From positions 1 to 14,905 of the forward strand of contig JBGUJZ010000011.1 in NCBI GenBank assembly GCA_045114175.1: a DNA stretch of 14,905 nucleotides, in the 5' to 3' direction. This document shows, piece after piece, positions 9,204-14,905 of the stretch. The translations under genes were made by a program, and so were the position numbers. Origin of the DNA: Cacconaster sp045114175. GTDB lineage: Bacteria; Bacteroidota; Bacteroidia; Bacteroidales; UBA932. The notes beneath the pieces were generated by a model. It was not told the DNA's origin. It saw only the letters and a list, made by a program, of their open reading frames with translations, and searched no databases. The number at the start of each line of letters is the position of its first letter. Positions within the stretch are counted from its first letter, which is position 1.

Positions 9204-11978
9204 ATGAAAAAGATCTTCAGACTTTTCTGCGCAGTTGTGGCAATCGCCAGCCTGGCAGCATCCTGCTCCGAACCGAAAGGAGAAGAACTGGAACAACTGA
9301 AAAACGAAACGGTGGTCCTCACCGCAGGTTACTCCGATGACGCCACCCGCACCACCCTCAACGCCAGCTTCGCTCCCCTCTGGGAGAAGGGCGACCTCCT
9401 TTATGCATCCGACGGAACCAACCTCGTCAGCGCTGCAGTTCCTGAAGCCAATGACGGCCGCGGCGATGCAACCTTTGAATTCACCGGCCTCACGGCAAAT
9501 GCCGATGAGTATTGCTGCTTCTACAATGGCGGCGGCGACGTTACCCGCGTAGATGCAACCCACTTCACCCTGACGCTCGCCAGCACCGGCAAGTGGAGCA
9601 CCGCCCACGCCGCTATCGGCAAGGCCAATGCCAAGGGCTTTGTCAAACTGAGAAATGTCTCCACGGCTGTATCCTTCACCACCTCCAGGGAAGATATCTA
9701 CGCCGTGACGCTCTCCGGTCTGATTGATGACGACGAGTTCCCGACGGTTGCTACCGTCAATATGGCTGATTCTACGCTCGCCAACGTTGATGTAGCAACT
9801 TCCCTCACCGCTACTGTGGGCAACACCCCGGGTACCTACTACTTCGGTTTCTTCCCGGTTGACGGCATCAGCGGCCTCAAGCTCTCCATCCAGTATGGAA
9901 GTGAAAGCAGCATCACCCAGGTGAAGGAAATCACCATCAACGGTACCTTCAACTTCAAAGGCGCCAACATTCTGGATCTCGGCAATATCGATGACCACGC
10001 AGGCAAGACCTATGGTGTGGTCCAGAAGACCGGGTTCGACGCTGTTTCCGGCACCATTGCGGAAGGCTTCACCTATGCGGCCTTCAAGGGCAACGCCAAC
10101 ACCGCTCCGGCTATCAATAGCAACGTAATCCGCCTCTATCAGCCGAAGTCCGCAGGTGACTACGGCGGATATATCGAAATCACCTCAACCGGCGGTGACA
10201 TGATTACCGGTCTCCACCTGGATATCAGCAACAACACTACCGTTACCTGGACGGTTGACGATGCAGCCGTTAACGTAGCAGACTCGGTGGCTGTCAAGTA
10301 CAATACCGGCGTCAATATCTCCAACCTCAATTGCGCAAAGGTGACTGTTTACGGTGTCCACCCCAACAGCAACAACCGACTCTATGTCAAGGGTATTCGC
10401 GTCACTTACGTACCTGACACCCGCACGCCGCAGACCCTCTCCTTCCCCGAAGCTGCATACACGGCCATCCTTGGTACTCCGTTCACGGCTCCGGATCTTA
10501 CCGGTGTCCAGACGACCGTCACCTACACCAGCTCCAACACGGATGTCGCTACGGTCGACGCTGCTACCGGTGCCGTCACCCTGCGCGCGGCTGGTACCAC
10601 CAAGATTACTGCTAAAGCAGCCGAGAGCCCTGTCTTTAAACCCGGAACCGCATCGTACGATCTGACTGTTGCAGCTCCTGTCAGTGGTGTCGTCGGCATC
10701 AAGACCGCCATCGACCACAACACCAGCAGCCCGTTCGCAGCTACGCTGACCGGCGCCATCGTCACCTTCGTTCAGGCCGACTACCCGTATACCGTTTACC
10801 TCGAGCAGGACGGTGTAGCTGTATACCTTTACAACGCATTCGGCAACGCCAAGACATCCCTGAATGTCGGCGACAAGATTGATGGTCTCGTAACTGGTGC
10901 TGGTATTCGTTACAATGCTGCAACCTTGGAAGTCACCTCGTTCGACTATACCGGAGCTGTCATCACCCCTGACCAGACGCTTCCGCTCGCCACGGTTACC
11001 ATCGCCCAGCTCAAGGAGAACTACGCAACTTATGAATACCGCCGCGTAAAAGTGGAGAATGCCGTCGTTACCGACGCACTCACCACCTCCGACCAGGATG
11101 GTAAAATTGCTCAGGGCACTGATACGATTGCGATCCGCGCTCAGATTAAGAATACCATCGCAATTGAAGCAGGGACGAACATCGACCTGCTTACGTGGCC
11201 GGTTTACTACTACAACTCCAGCGCGCAGACCACGACCAACCAGCTGGCTGTCTGGGCTCAGGCAGATATCACCGTCAAGGGCGGTACGGGCATTATCACC
11301 ATGCCTTCTACCAAAGACCTGACGGTGGGCGGTAGCTGGGAGATTGGGGCTACCTGCAACTCGGGTGCAACTATCACCTACACCTCCAGCAATACTGAAG
11401 TTGCTACGGTTGATCCGGCTACCGGCGTTGTGAATGCGCTTAAGGCTGGCCAAACGACCATTACCGCAACGGCTCCCGCAGCAAACGATTTCACGGCAGC
11501 TGAGGCAACCTGCCTTGTCACTGTCTCCGCAGCCGGCGCCAACTCGTACTCCCTCTATTCCGGAACACTCGTTGAAGGCGACTATATCATTGTCTACGGA
11601 GGGAAGGCCATGAATACCACAGTTAGCAGCGACAGACTTCAGTATAGCGAGCCTACCATTACGAATGACCAGATCTCTGATCCTGATGCTTCTATCATTT
11701 GGCACATCGCTCAATCCGGCGACTATTGGACGCTATTTAATGCAGCCGCCAACAAATATGCTGCAGGAACAGGCGCCAAGAATAAAGCGCAGATGCTCGC
11801 CAGCGGAACTGACGACAAGGCACTCTGGACTGTGACAGGTACCTCTACTTACGAATTCGTCAATAAGGCCAACGCTGCGAAGGGTGTCAATGCCAACCTC
11901 CGCAACAACGGCACTTATGGCTTTGCATGCTACGCAACCAGTACCGGTGGCCCGCTGAGCCTCTACAAGAAGAACTAA
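9204..11978 (+). CDS. Large mosaic surface lipoprotein with fimbrillin-like, Big_2 and OB-like domains
   Basis: A 924-residue predicted lipoprotein. The frame is open from 9087, but the ATG at 9204 begins a signal peptide (MKKIFRLFC...) with lipobox LAASC, lipidated at C21. The acidic SEPKGEE after the Cys resembles surface-export signals of Bacteroidota lipoproteins. Approximate domains: 32-265 fimbrillin-like (ATRTTLNASFAPLWEKGD); 273-403 beta-sandwich ending in VKGIRVTYV; 409-490 Big_2 Ig-like; 496-696 OB-fold-like (TAIDHNTSSPF...NVGDKIDGLVTG), similar to DUF5689-type regions; 697-776 second Big_2; 780-924 beta-rich domain (GDYIIVYGGKAMN) ending in LSLYKKN. No catalytic motif is recognised, so adhesion or glycan/ligand binding is inference. 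By eye it uses more T- and A-ending codons than the upstream operon. It follows the small ORF by 4 nt and ends at a strong terminator. Confidence 0.85.
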   Translation: MKKIFRLFCAVVAIASLAASCSEPKGEELEQLKNETVVLTAGYSDDATRTTLNASFAPLWEKGDLLYASDGTNLVSAAVPEANDGRGDATFEFTGLTANADEYCCFYNGGGDVTRVDATHFTLTLASTGKWSTAHAAIGKANAKGFVKLRNVSTAVSFTTSREDIYAVTLSGLIDDDEFPTVATVNMADSTLANVDVATSLTATVGNTPGTYYFGFFPVDGISGLKLSIQYGSESSITQVKEITINGTFNFKGANILDLGNIDDHAGKTYGVVQKTGFDAVSGTIAEGFTYAAFKGNANTAPAINSNVIRLYQPKSAGDYGGYIEITSTGGDMITGLHLDISNNTTVTWTVDDAAVNVADSVAVKYNTGVNISNLNCAKVTVYGVHPNSNNRLYVKGIRVTYVPDTRTPQTLSFPEAAYTAILGTPFTAPDLTGVQTTVTYTSSNTDVATVDAATGAVTLRAAGTTKITAKAAESPVFKPGTASYDLTVAAPVSGVVGIKTAIDHNTSSPFAATLTGAIVTFVQADYPYTVYLEQDGVAVYLYNAFGNAKTSLNVGDKIDGLVTGAGIRYNAATLEVTSFDYTGAVITPDQTLPLATVTIAQLKENYATYEYRRVKVENAVVTDALTTSDQDGKIAQGTDTIAIRAQIKNTIAIEAGTNIDLLTWPVYYYNSSAQTTTNQLAVWAQADITVKGGTGIITMPSTKDLTVGGSWEIGATCNSGATITYTSSNTEVATVDPATGVVNALKAGQTTITATAPAANDFTAAEATCLVTVSAAGANSYSLYSGTLVEGDYIIVYGGKAMNTTVSSDRLQYSEPTITNDQISDPDASIIWHIAQSGDYWTLFNAAANKYAAGTGAKNKAQMLASGTDDKALWTVTGTSTYEFVNKANAAKGVNANLRNNGTYGFACYATSTGGPLSLYKKN
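10521..10620 (+). repeat. Big_2 repeat unit, copy 1 (within lipoprotein)
   Basis: Encodes TYTSSNTDVATVDAATGAV followed by an AG-TTKITAKA strand. It is paired with copy 2 at about 11376-11475. Protein similarity is high but many codons differ, so the copies are not a recent nucleotide duplication. Confidence 0.8.
11376..11475 (+). repeat. Big_2 repeat unit, copy 2 (within lipoprotein)
   Basis: Encodes TYTSSNTEVATVDPATGVV and an AG-QTTITATA strand, matching copy 1 at most positions of the core motif. The two copies are separated by an OB-like domain of about 200 residues. Confidence 0.8.
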
Positions 11979-12002
11979 TCCTGTTTTCAGGTAATATTCC
12001 TG

Positions 12003-12033
12003 CGGGGCGGCGGAACGGCCGCCCCGTTTTTTT
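12003..12033 (+). terminator. Intrinsic terminator after lipoprotein gene
   Basis: A perfect 9-bp GC-rich stem (CGGGGCGGC at 12003-12011 with GCCGCCCCG at 12018-12026), a 6-nt loop (GGAACG) and seven T residues (12027-12033). It starts 25 nt after the lipoprotein stop. This is the clearest terminator in the window and separates the surface-lipoprotein unit from the exchanger gene. Confidence 0.95.
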
Positions 12034-12035
12034 GT

Positions 12036-12043
12036 TACCTTTG
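12036..12043 (+). promoter_or_regulatory. Putative -7 promoter element for the exchanger gene
   Basis: TACCTTTG fits the Bacteroidota sigma -7 consensus TAnnTTTG exactly. It lies 2 nt after the terminator T-run and 6 nt before the ATG at 12050. No TTTG -33 element is visible at the usual distance, because that position is inside the terminator stem. The predicted transcription start falls on or within a few bases of the start codon. Confidence 0.65.
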
Positions 12044-12049
12044 CAGGGT

Positions 12050-12997
12050 ATGATCTGGGACATCCTCATCTTCATCGTGGGTTCGGCGCTCGTAGTGCTC
12101 GGGGCTGACTGGCTGGTGGACGGGGCTTCGGCCGTCGCCCGCCGCAGCGGCCTTTCCGAGTTCGTGATCGGCGCCACCATCGTGGCCATCGGCACCTCCA
12201 TGCCGGAATTCGTGGTGAGCGGCATCGCCGCCATCGAAGGCAGCGCCGGGATGGCCGTGGGCAACGTCTGCGGCTCCAACCTCTTCAACACCCTGCTGAT
12301 CCTGGGCGTGACGTCGCTGATCCTTCCGCTGGGCTATACGCGCGGCAATATCCGCCGCGACATTCCGCTCTGCATCGGCGTCAGCGCGCTATTCCTCGCT
12401 TTTGCCTACCTGCCCTCCAGCCTGCCCGGCATCAACCGTTGGGAAGGACTCATTCTGCTGGTAGGTTTCATCGCCTACCTCTGGTTCAATTTCAAGTCCG
12501 GTAAAGAGACGGTGGAAGAGGAGCAGGAGCAGAAGGCTCCGATGCCCGTCTGGAAGATGATCTTACTGATTCTCATCGGCCTGGGCGGCCTGATCGGCGG
12601 CGGACAGTTGTTCGTAGATTCCGCCGTGAGTATCGCCCATCGGCTGAGCGTGCCAGAATCGGTGATCGGCATTACCATCGTGGCCTTCGGCACCTCCCTG
12701 CCGGAATTGGCCGTTTGTGTGGCTGCAGCCGTCAAGGGGCGCGCCCAGATGGCCATCGGCAACATCATAGGCTCAAACATTTCCAATATTCTGCTGATTG
12801 TGGGTTTCAGCGCCACCGTCTCGCCGCTCGCCATCGATCCGGTCAACGCGCTGGGCATCCTGCTGGCGGCTGCTTCTGCCGTGCTGCTGATGCTCTCCAT
12901 GTTCCCGCTCCGCACCCACCGACTGGACCGCTGGGAGGGCGCCCTTTTCGTAGCGCTCTACCTCGCTTACATCGTCTGGCTGATCCTCACCCGCTAG
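12050..12997 (+). CDS. CaCA-family Na+/Ca2+ exchanger (YrbG-like)
   Basis: A 315-residue inner-membrane cation antiporter with about ten hydrophobic segments. It has the two inverted alpha repeats typical of the family: GATIVAIGTSMPE (41-53) followed by GNVCGSNLFNTLLILG, and GITIVAFGTSLPE (207-219) followed by GNIIGSNISNILLIVG. E53 and E219 correspond to the conserved ion-coordinating acidic residues. A hydrophilic loop (GKETVEEEQEQKAPMP) links the halves, as usual. The frame is open back to 11927, but that extension crosses the upstream gene and terminator, so the ATG at 12050, which starts the first membrane helix, is chosen. The family exchanges Ca2+ for Na+ or H+; the exact specificity here cannot be read. 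It has its own promoter-like element and ends overlapping folC. Confidence 0.93.
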   Translation: MIWDILIFIVGSALVVLGADWLVDGASAVARRSGLSEFVIGATIVAIGTSMPEFVVSGIAAIEGSAGMAVGNVCGSNLFNTLLILGVTSLILPLGYTRGNIRRDIPLCIGVSALFLAFAYLPSSLPGINRWEGLILLVGFIAYLWFNFKSGKETVEEEQEQKAPMPVWKMILLILIGLGGLIGGGQLFVDSAVSIAHRLSVPESVIGITIVAFGTSLPELAVCVAAAVKGRAQMAIGNIIGSNISNILLIVGFSATVSPLAIDPVNALGILLAAASAVLLMLSMFPLRTHRLDRWEGALFVALYLAYIVWLILTR

Positions 12998-14265
12998 GCT
13001 ATCAGCGCCAACAAATCCGACACCAGGTAGCAGCTGCCGCTGACAAAGATCAGGTCGCGGGGGCCGGTCAGGGATTCGGCGCGGGCAAGTGCATCGCGCA
13101 GCGTGGGCGCCACCTCGCCGTTCAATCCGCACTCGTGCAGCAGGTTGGCGAGCTCGACCACCGGCAAGGCGCGGGCCGTGGAGGGTTGGGTGAAGATGTA
13201 GTGCACGTCGCGCGGCAGATAGGAGGAAATGGCCGCCAGGTCCTTGTCGGCCACCACCCCCAGAATAAAGACAATCTCTTCATATTCACAGGATATCTTG
13301 CCGAGCTGGGCGCGAATCCAGCGGAAGGCGTGGGCGTTGTGACCTGCATCGCAGACGAGTTGGGCACAATCCTTTCCGGCCGGGCGAAGCGTCTCCCAGC
13401 GGCCGTGCAGTCCGGTCATCGCGCCGGCATGGCGGACGCCGTCAGCAAGCAGGCTCAGGTCGTGTAAACTGAAGATTGGAGCGGCCAGCGAGAGGGCCGT
13501 ATCCACGGTGCGCAGGTTGCGCGTCTGGTAATCGCCCTGCAAATCCAACTCTGCCGGCTTGACGCCAAGGAACGGTGACTCCTCTTCCGCGAAGAGAATC
13601 GGGCTTTCGTTTGCCGCAGCCACCTTCTCGAAAACCGGCCGCGTCTCGGGCAGTGCCTCGCCGATCACCGCCGGAATGCCCGGCTTGATGATACCCGCCT
13701 TCTCCCCCGCCACCTCGGCCAGCGTGTGACCCAGGTACTGGCAGTGTTCCAGCGAGATATTGGTAATCACGGAGAGTTCCGGCGAGATGATGTTGGTCGA
13801 GTCCAGCCGACCGCCGAGGCCCACCTCGATTACGGCCGCATCCACCGCCTCGCGGGCGAACCAGTCGAAGGCCATACCCGTGGTTATCTCGAAGAAAGAG
13901 AGACGCTTTGCCTCAAAATATCCTTTCCATTGCAGAAGGAAGCGTTCCACCTCAGATTCCGGAATCATCTCCCAGCCGTCAGCTGAGACAATCTTCATCC
14001 GCTCGCGAAAATCAATCAGGTGGGGCGACGTGTAGAGTCCTACGCGAAGGCCCGAGGCTGCCAACGCAGCTGCAACCATCGAACTTACAGAGCCTTTGCC
14101 GTTGGTACCGGCCACATGGATCATGCGCAGTTTTTGCTGCGGATTGCCCAATTCGACGGCAAAACACCGCATGGCCTCCAGGCCGGGTTTATAGGCCCGA
14201 TCCCCGATTTTCTGGTATGATGGAAACTGGACGAAAAGCCAGTCGAGCAATTCCTTGTAATCCAT
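12994..14265 (-). CDS. folC: Bifunctional folylpolyglutamate synthase/dihydrofolate synthase FolC
   Basis: FolC joins glutamate to dihydropteroate and adds further glutamates to folates with ATP. The protein has 423 residues, the usual length. Motifs: P-loop AGTNGKGSV (52-60); YTSPHLIDFRERM (78-90); FFEITTGMAF; EVGLGGRLDSTN (147-158); ISLEHCQYLGHTLAEVAGEKAGI, with K189 matching the lysine carbamylated in FolC/Mur-ligase structures; and C-terminal CDAGHNAHAF plus GVVADKD and STARALPV. The central domain and C-terminal Rossmann-like domain are both complete. The start at 14265 precedes MDYKELLDWL, a normal FolC N-terminus. It converges on the exchanger gene with overlapping stops and diverges from ppdK. 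Whether both activities are kept cannot be told from motifs alone. Confidence 0.95.
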   Translation of the reverse strand: MDYKELLDWLFVQFPSYQKIGDRAYKPGLEAMRCFAVELGNPQQKLRMIHVAGTNGKGSVSSMVAAALAASGLRVGLYTSPHLIDFRERMKIVSADGWEMIPESEVERFLLQWKGYFEAKRLSFFEITTGMAFDWFAREAVDAAVIEVGLGGRLDSTNIISPELSVITNISLEHCQYLGHTLAEVAGEKAGIIKPGIPAVIGEALPETRPVFEKVAAANESPILFAEEESPFLGVKPAELDLQGDYQTRNLRTVDTALSLAAPIFSLHDLSLLADGVRHAGAMTGLHGRWETLRPAGKDCAQLVCDAGHNAHAFRWIRAQLGKISCEYEEIVFILGVVADKDLAAISSYLPRDVHYIFTQPSTARALPVVELANLLHECGLNGEVAPTLRDALARAESLTGPRDLIFVSGSCYLVSDLLALIA

Positions 14266-14289
14266 GGTGCATTTTCTAATCTGCGAGTG

Positions 14290-14297
14290 CGAAGATA
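14290..14297 (-). promoter_or_regulatory. Putative -7 promoter element for folC
   Basis: On the minus strand the sequence reads TATCTTCG followed by CA, one base off the TAnnTTTG consensus. It lies 24 nt before the folC start codon, at a distance suited to a short leader. No clear -33 TTTG was found. Confidence 0.5.
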
Positions 14298-14310
14298 CCC
14301 ATTTTTTTAG

Positions 14311-14318
14311 TAAATTTG
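14311..14318 (+). promoter_or_regulatory. Putative -7 promoter element for ppdK
   Basis: TAAATTTG followed by CA matches the TAnnTTTG consensus exactly. It lies 44 nt before the ppdK ATG, leaving an AT-rich leader of roughly 35-40 nt without a Shine-Dalgarno sequence, as is usual in Bacteroidota. The -33 region is a T-run (14302-14308) rather than a clear TTTG. Confidence 0.65.
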
Positions 14319-14362
14319 CACGTTTTAGTCAAGTAGTAATTCTTTAAACGCAATTATCATAT

Positions 14363-14905
14363 ATGACAAAGAGAGTTTACCGCTTCGGCGGAAAGAGTGC
14401 CGAAGGTAACGGCACCATGCGTAACGAGCTGGGTGGCAAGGGTGCCAACCTGGCCGAGATGTGCAAGATCGGTATTCCGGTTCCGGCCGGCTTCACCATC
14501 ACCACGGGATGCTGCACCGAGTATTTCGAACTCGGCGGCAAGTATCCCGAAGGACTGGAGAAGGATGTCAACGCCGCACTGGCCGAGACTGAAAAGATTA
14601 TGGGTAAGAAGTTCGGCGATGCGAAGGATCCCCTCCTCGTCTCCTGCCGTTCCGGTGCCCGCAGCTCCATGCCGGGCATGATGGAGACCGTGCTGAACAT
14701 TGGTCTCTGCTCCGCAACCATTCCGGGCCTCATCGAAAAGACCAATAACCCGCGTTTCGTTTATGACGCATACCGTCGCCTCATCATGATGTACTCCGAC
14801 GTCGTCATGGAGAAGGCCGAGGGCATCGAGCCGGAAGACGGCCAGGGCATCCGCGTCCAGCTGGACAACATGCTGGCTGATGTCAAGAAGGCCAAGGGCT
14901 ACAAG
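14363..14905 (+). CDS. ppdK: Pyruvate, phosphate dikinase, 3' truncated by window edge
   Basis: The first 181 codons of an enzyme of about 900 residues that interconverts pyruvate + ATP + Pi and phosphoenolpyruvate + AMP + PPi. The frame has no stop before the window end. The N-terminal nucleotide-binding domain is visible: YRFGGKSAEGN, then ELGGKGANLAEM with K26 matching K22 of the Clostridium symbiosum enzyme, PVPAGFTITT, and SCRSGARSSMPGMMETVLNIG with R96 matching R92; both offsets are +4. The start fits the family N-terminus (MTKRVYRFGG). The central phosphohistidine domain and PEP-binding barrel lie beyond the window. In gut Bacteroidales this enzyme commonly serves glycolysis/gluconeogenesis with PPi; that role is general knowledge. 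It is transcribed divergently from folC. Confidence 0.97.
   Translation, partial: MTKRVYRFGGKSAEGNGTMRNELGGKGANLAEMCKIGIPVPAGFTITTGCCTEYFELGGKYPEGLEKDVNAALAETEKIMGKKFGDAKDPLLVSCRSGARSSMPGMMETVLNIGLCSATIPGLIEKTNNPRFVYDAYRRLIMMYSDVVMEKAEGIEPEDGQGIRVQLDNMLADVKKAKGYK

Noticed and set aside
10185..11714. A 509-codon open frame on the minus strand opposite the mosaic lipoprotein
   Set aside because: The translation is a Gly/Asp/Val/Arg-rich shadow of the sense codons with no signal peptide or domain, while the sense frame has a lipobox and Big_2 repeats.
11927..12049. An N-terminal extension of the exchanger frame
   Set aside because: It reads through the end of the upstream gene and a strong terminator; the family N-terminus begins at 12050.

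Overview
The window looks like chromosome from a member of the Bacteroidota, most likely order Bacteroidales, with fairly high GC. The evidence is: genes without Shine-Dalgarno sequences; TAnnTTTG-type -7 promoter elements; Ig-like (Big_5) and fimbrillin/Big_2 lipoproteins; an IspG with an inserted segment before its iron-sulfur domain; and an HydG-type radical SAM maturase as in anaerobes. Genus-level placement is not possible from sequence reading alone.

Layout. Positions 2-8832 hold six plus-strand genes packed end to end: ligA (5' part cut off), hydG, a RelA/SpoT (p)ppGpp synthetase/hydrolase, an Ig-like lipoprotein, a small predicted outer-membrane beta-barrel protein, and ispG. Gaps are 1, 9, -4, -4 and 3 nt, so this is very probably one transcription unit. 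It joins DNA replication and repair, [FeFe]-hydrogenase cofactor assembly, the stringent response, two envelope proteins and isoprenoid synthesis. A gene-poor stretch follows (8833-9046) with two inverted repeats but no convincing promoter or terminator. Next comes a two-gene unit: an unlisted 50-residue ORF (9047-9199), then, 4 nt later, a 924-residue mosaic surface lipoprotein. That unit ends in a strong intrinsic terminator (12003-12033).

A Bacteroidota-type -7 box follows the terminator's T-run directly and sits only a few bases before the start of a CaCA-family Na+/Ca2+ exchanger gene (12050-12997). Its stop codon overlaps that of the convergent folC gene (12994-14265, minus strand) inside the palindrome CTAG. 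folC and ppdK (pyruvate phosphate dikinase, cut off by the window end) diverge from a 97-bp spacer with closely spaced -7 boxes on opposite strands.

I see no mobile elements, CRISPR arrays, tRNA or rRNA. Most genes are housekeeping. The points that merit a second look are the tiny ORF upstream of the mosaic lipoprotein, hydG standing apart from hydE/hydF, the reduced IspG insert, and the terminator/promoter arrangement before the exchanger gene.
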